Shown here: positions 1 through 11,300 of the stretch, one piece after another
Numbering within the stretch: the first letter of the stretch is position 1
How the letters are laid out: each line of letters opens with the position of its first letter
From: Labilithrix luteola
Lineage (GTDB): Bacteria > Myxococcota_A > Polyangia > Polyangiales > Polyangiaceae
Direction of reading: 5' to 3'
Assembly (NCBI RefSeq): GCF_001263205.1
Contig: NZ_CP012333.1
Coordinates: forward strand, 5,871,001 to 5,935,000
DNA: 64,000 nucleotides
Notes under the pieces: generated by a model
Seen by the model: only the letters and a program-made list of their open reading frames with translations
Told to the model about the DNA's origin: nothing
Databases searched by the model: none
Translations under genes and position numbers: made by a program

Positions 1-1086
1 GCTCCACGGCGTGCGCTGCCCATTGCGCTCGTCGTCGTGCCGCTGACCATCATCCAAGACGCCTACAGTCGCGACGCGTTCGCGGTTCCGCTCGCGCTCT
101 TGCTGTGTGGAAGCTTCCTGCTCGTCGGGCCCTCGCTGTGGCGTGCGCTCTTTCCGATGGAGCGAGGCCCGCGCAAGCGAAGCCTCGAAGCGGCGCCGCG
201 TCCCGCGCGTCCGAACCCGCTTGCGCGCGTTCTCGTCTATGGCTTCGTCGGAGCGGCGCTCGTTCTCGGCATCGGCGAGTTCTTGCCCAAGCTCATCGGT
301 GCCGGTCGAACGTTCCTCACGTCCGGGCCGAGCCTGGTCGTCTGCGTGGCTCTGTTCTGGGTCGGAGGGTGGGGCCTCGCGCGCGACATCGATCTCGAAG
401 AACACCTGCGGCGCGAGCGAGCGCGGAGTGAAGCGCTCGAGCGAGAGGCCGAGCACGCCCAGTTGCTGGCCCTGAAGACCCACCTCGATCCGCACTTCCT
501 CTTCAACACGCTCAACGCCATCGCCGAGTGGTGCCGCGAGGACGGCGCCGTCGCCGAGAAGGCCATCGTGCAGCTCTCGTCGATGCTCCGCACGATGATG
601 ACGGGCATCACCGAGACTTCGTGGGCCCTCGAAAAGGAGCTCGAGCTCGCCTTCGCATTGTTCGAGCTCCACGCCGTGCGCGACCCATCGTTCTTCACCG
701 TCGTCCGCGACGTTCCGTCACCGCTTCCGCACGTACTCGTGCCGCCGATGCTGCTCTTGCCCTTGGCGGAGAATGCGATGAAGCACGGTCCCCTCGCGCG
801 GCGCAGAGGCGAGGTCGTGGTCCGCGTCGAGGTCGTGCGTGGGCTCGTGCGTATCGAGATCGGCAACCCGGGCAAATTCATGGGGGACCGCCCGGGAGGA
901 AGTGGCCTTCCCATCGTCCGCAAGCGGCTCGGCCTGGCGTACGGGCATGATGCTTCGTTCTCGATCGAGGCGGATGGGGAGCGTACCCGCGCGCTCGTCG
1001 TTGTCCCGATCAGCCCTTTCGTGCCGGAAAGTCTCGCTCGCGCCTCCACGATCGTTGTGGCGGACGGCGCCACAAAACCTCTGTAA
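1..1086 (+). CDS. LytS/YpdA-family sensor histidine kinase (5' end outside window)
   Basis: Membrane sensor kinase of the His_kinase (LytS) family, expected to phosphorylate the response regulator encoded immediately downstream. The frame is open back to base 1, so the true start lies outside the window; a GTG at 37 is only an internal candidate. Hydrophobic stretches (around bases 90-160, 225-300 and 325-380) would make two or three membrane spans. They are followed by a short helical linker and the phospho-acceptor motif LDPHFLFNTLNAI, whose His codon is at 493-495. A HATPase N-box (LPLAENAMKHG) and a late glycine motif (GSGLPIVRKRL) complete the kinase core. The family normally pairs with LytTR regulators, and the next gene starts 10 bases after the stop, so co-transcription is likely. 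The input signal is unknown. Confidence 0.9.
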   Translation, partial: APRRALPIALVVVPLTIIQDAYSRDAFAVPLALLLCGSFLLVGPSLWRALFPMERGPRKRSLEAAPRPARPNPLARVLVYGFVGAALVLGIGEFLPKLIGAGRTFLTSGPSLVVCVALFWVGGWGLARDIDLEEHLRRERARSEALEREAEHAQLLALKTHLDPHFLFNTLNAIAEWCREDGAVAEKAIVQLSSMLRTMMTGITETSWALEKELELAFALFELHAVRDPSFFTVVRDVPSPLPHVLVPPMLLLPLAENAMKHGPLARRRGEVVVRVEVVRGLVRIEIGNPGKFMGDRPGGSGLPIVRKRLGLAYGHDASFSIEADGERTRALVVVPISPFVPESLARASTIVVADGATKPL

Positions 1087-1096
1087 CGTGGGAGGG

Positions 1097-1857
1097 ATGT
1101 CCTCGCTGCCTCTTCGCGTCCTCGTCTGTGACGACGAGCTCATGGCGCGAAAGCGGGTTCTTCGAATCCTGGGCGATTTGACCGGGATCGAGACGACGAT
1201 CGAGTGCGAAAGCGGCGAGGAGGTGCTCGCCAAGCTTGGGACCGACGACGTCGATGTCGCCCTGCTCGACGTCAACATGCCGGGAATCAGCGGGATCGAA
1301 ACGGTCATGCGGATGCCCGAAGACCGTCCCTACGTGATTTTCCTAACAGCTCACCCCGAGCACGCCGTGTCGGCCTTCGATGTCGGCGCGGTCGACTACT
1401 TGCTCAAGCCGGTCGACGAGGCTCGGTTGGGGAAGGCGCTCGGGCGAGCGCGGCAGTTCCTGGACTTCGGCGCGCTCATGGCCTCGGGGGGCCAACCGCG
1501 GACAAGGATGTCGCAGCTGCCCGGCCACTCAACAAGCTCGCCGTTCCCACGCGAGACGGCGTTTCGCTGCTGAATCCTGCGGACATCACGCACGCGACGT
1601 TCGACGGCTCGCTCGTCACGGTCCACACCGCGGCGCGGACGATCCTGACGGACGACACGCTCCAAGACCTGGAAGGGAAGCTTCCTCCGGGCCCATTCGA
1701 GCGCGTCCACCGCCGGGCTGTGGTGAATCTCGACCACGTGGAGCGGCTCCAGGCCGTCGACTCAGGGGGGTACGTTGCATGCCTTTCGACCGGCAAACGT
1801 GTGGATGTTTCGCGACAAAGCGCTCGAAGACTGCGGCGGCGTCTAGGATTGCGGTAG
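1097..1857 (+). pseudogene. LytTR-family response regulator, interrupted by a frameshift at a G6 run
   Basis: Response regulator partner of the upstream LytS kinase. The ATG at 1097 directly follows a GGGAGG sequence. Residues 1-120 form a receiver domain: acidic pair CDDE, phospho-acceptor Asp58 in LLDVNMPG, and a Lys in YLLKPVDE. In this frame translation ends at 1573 after a tail that resembles nothing. The LytTR DNA-binding domain (RDGVSLLNPADI, then TLQDLEGKL, FERVHRRAVVNLDHVERL) is intact but in the -1 frame and ends at 1857. The two frames meet at a run of six G (1486-1491). One extra G, or one -1 slip there, would give a normal protein of about 253 residues. This may be a sequencing error, a real lesion, phase variation or programmed frameshifting; the sequence alone cannot decide. 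Both domains look conserved, which argues against long-standing decay. Confidence 0.8.
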
Positions 1858-1930
1858 GATTTGCCGGTCCTCAAGACCGCGAAGAATGGTGGGCGGTGAA
1901 CGTCCTCGGACGAGCTCGGAAGCGACGAAC

Positions 1931-3778
1931 GTGAACGGCGACAACAAAGACGAGGCCGGCTTCGATCCCAACGGAGCGGATCTCGAAGAGGACGACAACC
2001 CGTGGGGTGATGGCGAGGGCGGCGAACGCACGGTTGCCACCACGGCGCCGGCGTTCGACTCGAACGTTCCGCTGCCGATCACCGCGCCGCCTCCTGGAGC
2101 TCGTCCCGCATCCGCGAAGCCCGCGGCGCTTGCGCGTCCGGCGACCGCCATTGGTCTCGGCGCGGTTCCGCCGCGAGTTGGCGGCGCGCCCGGAACGTCG
2201 GGCGCCGGTGTGGCGCGCCCCGCCACTCTGGCGTTCGAATCCAAGCCCGCTGCGCCCACCTTCGCGGCAGAGCGCGCGGCAGGGTCTCAAGCCAAAGCCG
2301 CGGGGCTCGGTGCCACGCGCATGGGCACGGGCGGAGCGCCCTCCACGCTCGGACCGAAGCCCGGCGCAATACCGGCCCCATCGAAGGCCTCGCCGCTCGC
2401 GAGCACGACCGGCATTGGCGGCGTGGGAGTCGCTGGCGCCGTGAAGCCCGCGAACGCGCCGAACTCGCCCGGCGCTCTCCCGCTTCCGTCGAAGAAGGCG
2501 ACGATGATGATGGGAGCGCCCGTTCCCGCGCCCGAGTCTGCTGCACCCGCCGCGCCGATCTCGGGGCCGAAGGCGGTTGCGGCGCCGAGCTCGCGAACGC
2601 CGTCAGCGGTGTCCAAGGTTTCCCGTTTCGACCGCGTTCCTTCGCTCGTCAGCGAGGAAGAGGCCGACGACGAGAACCCCACGATGGCGATTCCATCCGC
2701 CGTTGCGATGCTCGCCGTGGAGGCCGCGGCACAGGACACGCGCGCGGCGATCACGGCCATTCCTGCTCCGCCGCCCCTGTCGCTGGCGAGTACGGCCTTT
2801 GCCGATTCGCCGTACGCCGCCGTCCATTCGCCAGCCGGCCACCCGCCCGTCCTTGGGCAGAGCGAGCCGGAAGAGACCACCCGCGCCGTCTCGCGCGAAG
2901 AGCTTCTTCGACATCAAGACGCCCATGTCGTCGTCGGCGGAGGCGCCGAAGGTGACGAATCCACGCTTGCCGTCCCGTCGACGGCGAACAGCGCCGCCCG
3001 GGCCGTTCCGCTCGGGTTCGCCGAGACGCTCGGTCCGTCGATGGCAAACGCCGAATCGCCGACGGTTCGTCCGCTTCCGGGGCAAGACGCGAGCGCGTCC
3101 GCCTCCGCCCCCGCCCAGGCCCGTGCGCCCGGTGTTTTTGCCTGGGGTCGCGAGCCCGATCCCCGCGCCGAGATCGATCCGCTGGTGGCGTCCGAGATCT
3201 ACGATCCGCTCGTCAGTCAGCCGCCGGCGAGCTTCGCGTCGAGTCCGTCCGCCTCCGGCCCGCTTTCGGGCCAGCCTGGACCCCATGGCATGCATGGCAT
3301 GCCGCCCCCGCCGATGCCCTATGGAACTGGGCCGACCGGCGCGACCGGCCTCCACGGTGCGGCACCGTCGCCGAGCCTCATGCAGGGCGGGATGGGCGCG
3401 ATGAACCAAGCCGCTCCGATGCAGCCCAACATGCAGCCGGGCATGCAGCAGCCCATGCCGTCGATTCACGGCATCGCCAACGTCTCCGGTCATGGCTGGC
3501 CGAGCGGCAACATGCCCGCGCACGCGCCTCCGCCGGGCCCCGGCTGGATGCAGGGACCCCCACACGGCGCTCCTCAGGGCCAGCTTCCGCACGGTGCGTA
3601 CGATCCGCGTGCCCAGGCCGCGATGCAGGCGCGTGGGCCGGCTCCCGTCGGGCCTGGCGTGGGTGGTGGCGCGGGGGGAAAGGTCAGTCCTCAGCTGATT
3701 GCCCTCGTGGCCGTCGGCGTCGTGTGCGTCGCCATCTTCATCGTCGGCCTCGTTCTCTTCTTCACGACGAAGTTTTGA
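1931..3778 (+). CDS. Proline/alanine-rich protein with C-terminal membrane anchor, possible kinase substrate
   Basis: A 615-residue protein if started at GTG 1931, which has CGGAAG eight bases upstream; an ATG at 1886 would add 15 residues. The N-terminus is acidic (EEDDNPWGDGEGG). Most of the rest is low-complexity Ala/Pro, then Met/Pro/Gly-rich around residues 460-580. One hydrophobic segment (about 590-612, LIALVAVGVVCVAIF) close to the C-terminus predicts a tail-anchored protein with its bulk in the cytoplasm. Short Thr motifs recur in the disordered part: ENPTMAIP, DESTLAVPS, ETTRAVSREELL, ESPTVRPLP. A similar one (GPTISVSTAL) lies in the tail of the kinase that begins 46 bases downstream. 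That suggests, without proving it, that this protein is a substrate or scaffold for that kinase. No enzymatic domain is visible. Confidence 0.75.
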   Translation: MNGDNKDEAGFDPNGADLEEDDNPWGDGEGGERTVATTAPAFDSNVPLPITAPPPGARPASAKPAALARPATAIGLGAVPPRVGGAPGTSGAGVARPATLAFESKPAAPTFAAERAAGSQAKAAGLGATRMGTGGAPSTLGPKPGAIPAPSKASPLASTTGIGGVGVAGAVKPANAPNSPGALPLPSKKATMMMGAPVPAPESAAPAAPISGPKAVAAPSSRTPSAVSKVSRFDRVPSLVSEEEADDENPTMAIPSAVAMLAVEAAAQDTRAAITAIPAPPPLSLASTAFADSPYAAVHSPAGHPPVLGQSEPEETTRAVSREELLRHQDAHVVVGGGAEGDESTLAVPSTANSAARAVPLGFAETLGPSMANAESPTVRPLPGQDASASASAPAQARAPGVFAWGREPDPRAEIDPLVASEIYDPLVSQPPASFASSPSASGPLSGQPGPHGMHGMPPPPMPYGTGPTGATGLHGAAPSPSLMQGGMGAMNQAAPMQPNMQPGMQQPMPSIHGIANVSGHGWPSGNMPAHAPPPGPGWMQGPPHGAPQGQLPHGAYDPRAQAAMQARGPAPVGPGVGGGAGGKVSPQLIALVAVGVVCVAIFIVGLVLFFTTKF

Positions 3779-3824
3779 CGGTGCCTCGGGGCGAGTGGCT
3801 TTGATAGCCTGGTAAGTCGCCAGG

Positions 3825-5207
3825 ATGGATCCGCTTGGCCGCAACGACGATCCCTCGGAGCGCGGTAAGTCGCGATGGATCGGCCGCATCATCCGCGAGA
3901 AGTGGCGGATCGACAGCCGCATCTCGCGCGGAGGCGTGGGCACGGTCTACGCCGCCACGCATCGCAAGAACGGTAGCCGCGTCGCCATCAAGATCCTCCA
4001 CCCTCAGTTCTCGAGGGACAACGACACGCGCAGCCGCTTCATGCAGGAAGGCTACGCGGCCAACCAGGTGAACCATGCGGGCGTCGTTCGCATTCTCGAC
4101 GACGACGTCACCGAAGAGGGCTACGCGTATCTCGTGATGGAGCTCCTCGAAGGGGAGCTTCTCGAAGCGCGACGCATTCGCAAAGGAGGCACCCTCCCGC
4201 TGCGTGAGGTCTACGAGGTCGCCGATCAATTGCTCGACGTCCTCGCTGCCGCGCACGACAAGGGCATCGTCCATCGCGACATCAAACCCGACAACCTCTT
4301 CGTCACGAACGAAGGGCGTCTCAAGGTTCTCGACTTCGGCTTCGCGCAGATGAAGCGAGGCGTTCGAACCGAGCAGACCGCCACGGGCTATCTGCTTGGC
4401 ACGCCGGGCTTCATGTCGCCGGAGCAGGCCGTCGGCAACAACGCACGCGTCGATGCGCAGACCGACATCTGGGCCGTCGGCGCAACGCTCTTCAATTTGA
4501 TCTCGGGTTGTCCGGTGCACGACGGCGAGAGCGCTGCGGAGATGCTGGTCGCGGCGGCCAACTACCAGCCTCGCTCACTCGCCAACGTCACCTCGGGATT
4601 GCCGCTCAAGCTCATTCAGATCGTGGACCGAGCGATTGCCTTCGACAAGGCCGACCGCTGGCCCAACGCGCGCGCGATGCACGCGGCGCTCAAGAAGGTC
4701 TCGGGGCTCACCACCGGCAACATGTTCGAGTCGGGGCGCCGAAGCATTCCTGATCACGTGCCGGAGTCCATCGAGCTGCTCGACGAGAACGACGTCGAAG
4801 AGGCTCAGCCGTCGTGGATCCGACCCGTCTACGAAGGCTACGACGACGGCCCGACGATCTCCGTTTCGACCGCGCTCTCGCGTCACGCGCGCTTCAGCGA
4901 GAGCCCGGATCCGCTCGGAGACACCGTGCGCGTGGATGACCTCGTTGCTCCACCTGCCGCTGCACGTCCCAAACCTCTTCCGACGCCCGCGCCGTTCACG
5001 CCGCTCGGGGCTCCAGCGCCGCTCGCGAGTGGATCGCCGCTCTCCTTCGCACCGTCCGCGGCAGAGCTCCAAACGATGTCGACGGGGCCGATGGCGGCTC
5101 AGCCGGCGGATTCGGGAAACACACGAGCGTGGCTTCTCCTCATCGTCGGAGCGCTGTCGATGATCGTGGTGATTCTCGTCGGTCTGTTTCTCTTCGGCCT
5201 CGACTGA
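3825..5207 (+). CDS. Serine/threonine protein kinase (PknB-type) with C-terminal transmembrane anchor
   Basis: Hanks-type kinase of 460 residues. The catalytic domain covers about residues 25-295: glycine loop ISRGGVGTVY (33-42), the VAIK lysine at 56, catalytic loop HRDIKPDN (150-157, Asp152), DFG (170-172), and an activation-segment/APE-like region GTPGFMSPEQ. All residues needed for activity are present. The tail of about 140 residues is Pro/Ala-rich and contains Thr motifs such as DGPTISVSTAL. It ends in a hydrophobic segment (about 437-457, WLLLIVGALSMIVVILVG) with almost nothing after it, so it is a tail anchor with no external sensor domain such as PASTA. Substrates are unknown. The proline-rich anchored protein just upstream has the same topology and related Thr motifs, so it is the obvious candidate partner. 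Confidence 0.95.
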   Translation: MDPLGRNDDPSERGKSRWIGRIIREKWRIDSRISRGGVGTVYAATHRKNGSRVAIKILHPQFSRDNDTRSRFMQEGYAANQVNHAGVVRILDDDVTEEGYAYLVMELLEGELLEARRIRKGGTLPLREVYEVADQLLDVLAAAHDKGIVHRDIKPDNLFVTNEGRLKVLDFGFAQMKRGVRTEQTATGYLLGTPGFMSPEQAVGNNARVDAQTDIWAVGATLFNLISGCPVHDGESAAEMLVAAANYQPRSLANVTSGLPLKLIQIVDRAIAFDKADRWPNARAMHAALKKVSGLTTGNMFESGRRSIPDHVPESIELLDENDVEEAQPSWIRPVYEGYDDGPTISVSTALSRHARFSESPDPLGDTVRVDDLVAPPAAARPKPLPTPAPFTPLGAPAPLASGSPLSFAPSAAELQTMSTGPMAAQPADSGNTRAWLLLIVGALSMIVVILVGLFLFGLD

Positions 5208-5360
5208 CACCTACATCGCGCGCTCCGTAGATCTTCTTCCGTCGCGATACGTACGAGCGAAATCCGTACACGCGCGCCCCGAACGTCGACCGATTGCCTC
5301 ACTTCGCCTGTAGGGTGGGCGCCATTCGCGCGTTGATCGCGATGGAGACGTCTTATCTGC

Positions 5361-8300
5361 ATGAAACGAAGCGCACTTGTTCTTGCCTTGCTCACGGCGT
5401 TCCTGGCCCTCGGTTGTCCTGGGAAGCCGCCTCAAGCACCTGCCCCGGCGAAGTCTGCCGGAGATAACGGTCCTCTCGTGGTTCGCTTGTCGAAGTCGGG
5501 TTTGGGGTTCCGGATCAGCAACGCCGACGAAGAAGCCGACAACGCCCAAGAGCGAAAGCTCGCGCCGGCGACGCCGCTCGGTGCGGACGATGCAAAACGC
5601 CTCGTCGCGCGACTGCCTCAGCTTCCGCGCGACGCCGAAGACGAGAAGGCGTTCTCGATGCGCGACAAGTCGATTCCTGCGCCGCGCGCGGGAAAGACGG
5701 TGTCCGAAGCCTTTCCGCCGCCGGCCGGGCCTCCTCCCACGAACGTGCCGCCGAAAGGTCCACTGACGGTCGAGCGCCACGAGCCCGAAGGCAAGGTCGA
5801 GATCGCACCACACGTGACGGTGACGTTCTCGCAGCCGATGGTGCCCATCACCTCGGTCGACGAGCTCGCGAAGGACAAGGCGCCGATCACGCTCACGCCG
5901 CAGCCCGAAGGCAAGTGGCGTTGGCTCGGCACGCGCACGCTGCTCTTCCAACCGGAAAAGCGCATGCCGATGGCCACCGAGTACACGGTGGAGGTTCCTT
6001 CCGGCACGAAGGCGGCCAACGGTGAAACGCTGAACGCCGCGACGCGGTGGACGTTCACCACGCCTCCGCCGACCGTGAAGCGCACCTGGCCCACGGACAA
6101 CTCCGTCGCGCTCGAGCCGATCGTGTTCGTCGAGTTCGATCAGGCGATCGACGCAGGGGCCATGCTCGCGAGTATCGAGCTCCGCAGCGCGCGCGGGAGC
6201 GTGCCCGTGAAGCTCGCCGAGCCGGACGAGATCGAGGGTGACGATACGGTCCGAAGGCTGTCGCAGCAGGCCGAGAAAGGCCGCTGGGTCGCCTTCAAGC
6301 CGACGACCAAGCTCTCGACGTCGACGGGCTATACGGTCGTCGTCAAGAAGGGGGCGAAGAGTGCCGAAGGCCCGCGCACGACGGCGTCGGATCAGACTTC
6401 GTCGTTCGTCACGTTCGGCCCCTTGAAGGTGGTGAAGTCCCAGTGCGGTTGGGGCAAGGACTGCGCTCCGCTCCAGCCGTTCACGGTCACTTTTTCGAAC
6501 CCGATCGACCTCGGCAAGTTCGATACGTCGATGGTGAAGGCATCGCCCGAGATCCCCGCCATGAAGGTGGAGGTCCACCAGACGTACATGACGATCTCCG
6601 GCCGTACGAAGGGCCGCACGAAGTACGCGGTCGACATCGCGAAGAGCATCACGGACGTCCACCAGCAGACGATGGACGAGCCGGCGCATCTCACGTTCGA
6701 CGTCGGGCCTGCCGAGCCGACGATGTTCGGCGCCGAAAACCCCATGGTCGTTCTCGACCCGGCCGCGCCCAAGCAGTACGTCGTCTACTCGATCAACGAG
6801 CCCGCACTGCACGCGCGCGTCTACGCCGTGACGCCGGAGGACTACAAGAAGTACATCGAGTTCTCGAACGAGTGGGAACGGCCGCGGAAGATCACGCCGC
6901 CCGGCAAGCTCGTGTTCGACAAGACGATCACCCCGAAGAAATCACCCGACGAGGTGGTCGGCACGCCGATCGATCTCGGCGCTGCATTGAACGGTGGCTT
7001 CGGTCAGGTGCTCGTCGTGGTCGAGCCGACGCGAACCCTCCCCAAGGGCTGGCAACGGCCCGAGCTCCACGTGTGGATTCAGGCTACCGAGCTCGGCCTC
7101 GCGGCGTATGCCGAAAGCGATCGCGTGACGGGGTGGGTGACGAAGCTCACCGACGGATCTCCCATCGATGACGTCGAGGTTTCGCTCCTCGGCGAGGCGC
7201 CGGTGAAGACCCAGGGCGGCATCGCGCGCCTTCCGCTGACCAAGACCACGATGAGCCTCGTCGTTGCGCGCAAAGGCAAAGACGTCGCGATCGTCGGCGA
7301 TGGCTATGCGGGCAACCCGCTCCCGCAACGTCAAGACCAGCTTCGCTGGCTCGTCTTCGACGATCGCGGCATGTACAAGCCGGGCGAAGAGCTCCGCGTG
7401 AAGGGCTGGCTGCGTCGCGTGGGGACGGGGCGCGGTGGCGACATCGATGCCGTTCCTTCGATCGAAGGGCAGACCGTGCGCTACCGCGTGCGTGATCCGC
7501 GCTGGGCGGAGATCGGCACCGGTGAGGCGAAGGTCGACTCTGCCGGAGCCTTCGACTTCGCCTACAAGCTTCCCGCGAACGCGAACCTCGGCTCGGCCCA
7601 CATCGAGCTCGTGCTCGAGGGCTCTCGGCTCGAGGCGAACAACTACCACCATCGGTTCGAGGTGCAGGAGTTCCGGCGCCCCGAGTTCGAAGTGAATGCG
7701 AAGGCGAGCGAAGGGCCGCACTACGTCGGCGGTCACGCGGTCGCGACCGTGACGGCGTCGTACTACGCGGGCGGCGGCTTGCCGAACGCGCCGGTCGAAT
7801 GGCACGTGACGCGCAGCACGGGGTCGTTCGCGCCGCCGAATCGTACGGACTTCCACTTCGGTCCCGAGCCGCGTCTGTTCTGGGATTTCCGTGGGCCCTC
7901 GAAGGCCGAGGAGACGAAGACGGAGACGTGGTCCTCGCGCACGAACCCGCAGGGCGTTCACCGCATTCGTCTCGATTTCGACGCGCTCGAGCCGTCGTAT
8001 CCGATGAGCCTCCAGCTCACCGGGCAGGTCGAAGACGTCAATCGCCAGCAGTGGGCAGGCCGCACCACGATGCTCGTTCATCCGTCGGACACCTACGTCG
8101 GCGTCCGTCTCGGCAAGAACTTCGTGCGCGCGGGCGAGAACATCGACGTCGATCTCCTCGCGGCGAACATCGAGGGCAAGCTCGTCGGCGGACGGCCCAT
8201 CGTGGTCAAGGCGGCGCGCCTCGACTGGCAACAGAAGGGCACCGAGTACGTCGAGAAGGAAGTCGACGTCCAGACGTGCGAGACCACGAGCAACGGCGGC

Positions 8301-11300
8301 GAGAACGACAAGCCTGCACGCTGTTCGCTCAAGACCACCGAAGGTGGCCGCTATCGCGTGTGGGCCGTCGTCACCGACGAGCACGGACGCAAGAACCAGA
8401 GCGCCACGACGCTCTACGTGACGGGCAAAGACGTCCCGAAGGATCGCGGCGTCACGGGTGATCGCATCACGGTCATCCCGGACAAGAAGGAGTACAAGCC
8501 GGGTGAAACGGCCGAAGTGCTCGTCGTCGCCCCGTTCCTGCCGGCCGAAGGCATCCTCACCGTGCGCCGCCAGGGCATCGTTCAGCTCGAGCGATTCACG
8601 ATGAAGGATCCGTCGCAGGTCCTGAAGGTGAAGCTCGACGAGCCGATGGTGCCGAACGTGGAGATCCACGTCGACCTCGTCGGGGCGGCGGCTCGTGCGG
8701 ACAGCTCGATCAAACGCCCGGCCTTCGGTACAGGCTCGGTGACGGTGAACGTGCTTCCCGTTTCGCGCACGCTCGCGGTGAAGGCCGAGGCCAAGAAGCC
8801 GACGCTCGAACCGGGAGGCGCGACCTCCATCGAGGTCGACGTGAAGGACGCGCAGGCTCGTCCCGTTCGAGACGCCGAAGTCGCCGTCATCGTGGTCGAC
8901 GAAGCGGTGCTTGCGCTATCGGGCAAGAAGACGCCCGATCCGGTGAGCGTCTTCTATTCGGAGCGCTATTCGGACGTCTCCGACGTTGGCCTGCGCGATC
9001 GCATCGTGCTCGCCGATCCCGATCTCCTGCAGCGTGGCAATCTCGCGGCGGAGGGCACCGCCTCCGGCGGCGGCATCGCCAGGCCCCAGGCACGGATGGC
9101 TGCAGGCGCGCCCATGGCTCCCCCCGCGCCCGCGCCCATGGCTTCGGCGGCCGAGTTGTCCAAGAGCGACGCCGCGTTCGACAAGAAGGTGGCTTCGCGA
9201 GACGAAGCTGTCTCGGCGAACAACACGCCCATCCAGGTGCGCACGGACTTCGGCGCGCTCGCGCTCTTCTCGCCGCGCGTGCGAACCGACGGCTCGGGCA
9301 AGGCCACCGTGCCGGTGAAGCTCCCCGACAACCTCACGCGCTATCGCGTGATGGCCGTTGCCTCCGCGGGTGACAAGCAGTTCGGCGCGAACGAGTCGAC
9401 GATTACGGCGCGCCTCCCGCTCATGGTTCGTCCGAGCGCGCCGCGCTTCTTGAACTTCGGCGATCGCTTCGAGCTGCCCGTCATCGTTCAGAACCAGACG
9501 GACTCGCCGGTCGACGTCGGCGTCGTCGCGCGTGCAGTCAACGCGACGGTCGAAGAGCCTTCGGCGAAACGCGTGACCATCCCGCCGAACGACCGCGTCG
9601 AAGTGCGCTTCAACGCGGCGGCCGAGAAGGCGGGCACAGCGCGATTCCAGATCGGCATCGCGGCGAAGGACTTCGCCGATGCGAGTCAGATCACGCTCCC
9701 GGTCTACACGCCGGCCACCACAGAAGCGTTTGCCACGTACGGCGAGATCGACGACGGCGCCATCGCGCAGCCGGTGAAGATGCCGCCGAACGTCTTCCCG
9801 CAGTTCGGCGGGCTCGAGATCACGACGAGCTCCACGCAGCTGCAAGCGCTCACCGACGCGGTGCTCTACCTGGTGAAGTACCCCTTCGAATGCAACGAGC
9901 AGATCGCCTCGCGTGTTCTCGCCGTCGCTTCGCTGAAGGACGTCCTCTCGGCGTTCAAGGCCGAGGGGTTGCCGTCGCCGGAGGTTCTCACGAAGTCGAT
10001 GACCACGGACTTCGAGAAGCTCCAGCGCCACCAGAACGGCAACGGCGGTTGGGGCTTCTGGCAAGAGCAGCCTTGGCCGTACCTCTCCGTCCACGTGACG
10101 CACGCCCTCGTGCGCGCGAAGGAGAAGGGATTCCAGCCGAATGCCGTGATGCTGTCGCGCGCGCAGAGCTATCTACGCAGCATCGAGAGCCAGATTCCGT
10201 CCTGGTACCCCGACGATGCTCGCCGGGCGATCATCGCCTACGCGCTGTTCGTCAGGAAGAAGATGGGGGATGCGGATCCGGCACGTGCCAAGCGCCTCAT
10301 CACGGAGGCCGGAGGGCTCGAGAAGCTGCCGATCGAAGCCGTCGGTTGGATCTGGCCCATCCTCTCGCAAGACAAGGCGTCGGCCGCGGACAACGAGGCG
10401 ATTCGGCGTCACGTCCAGAATCGCGTCACCGAGACCGCAGGCGCTGCGCACTTCGTGAGCGGCTACAAGGACGCCGACTGGCTCTTGCTCCACTCCGACC
10501 GTCGCGCCGACGGCGTGCTGCTCGAATCGATGATTGGAGATCAGCCGCAATCGAGCGTGATTCCGAAGCTCGTGAAGGGCTTGCTTGGCCACCGCAAGGC
10601 GGGGCACTGGACCAACACGCAGGAGAACGCGTTCGTACTGCTCGCGCTCGACCGCTACTTCGCGACCTACGAGAAGGTGACGCCCGACTTCGTGGCTCGG
10701 GTGTGGCTCGGCGATCGCTTCGCCGGCCAGCACGCCTTCAAGGGCCGCACGACCGAGTCCAGTGAGACGAAGGTCCCGATGCAGTGGCTCGCGAGCGAGC
10801 TCAAGTCACCGCAGTCGCTCGTGCTCGGCAAAGACGGCCCGGGCCGCCTTTACTACCGCATCGGCATGCAGTACGCGCCGACCGATTTGAAGCTGCCGCC
10901 GACGGATCAGGGCTTCGTGGTCTCGCGAACGTACGAAGGCGCTGACAAGCCCGAGGACGTGCGCCGTGATGCGGACGGAACCTGGCGCGTGAAGGCCGGG
11001 ACGAAGGTGCGCGTGCGTGTTTCGATGGTCGCGCAGTCGCGTCGCTACCACGTCGCGCTCGTCGATCCGATTCCCGCCGGGCTCGAACCGCTCAATCCGG
11101 CACTCGCCGTCACCGGCGAGATTCCGAAGGACCCGAAGGTTGCCGAGGATGCCGCCAAACGCGGAGGACGCTACTGGTACTGGGACCGAACCTGGTACGA
11201 GCACCAGAACATGCGAGACGAGCGCGTCGAGGCGTTCGCGTCGCTCCTCTGGGACGGCGTCTGGGACTACACCTACGTCGCGAAGGCCACGACGCCGGGC

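Noticed and set aside
1204..1490. First part of the LytTR-frame reading as a protein
   Set aside because: It is an out-of-frame Arg-rich translation of the receiver domain; only the part after the G6 run is real.
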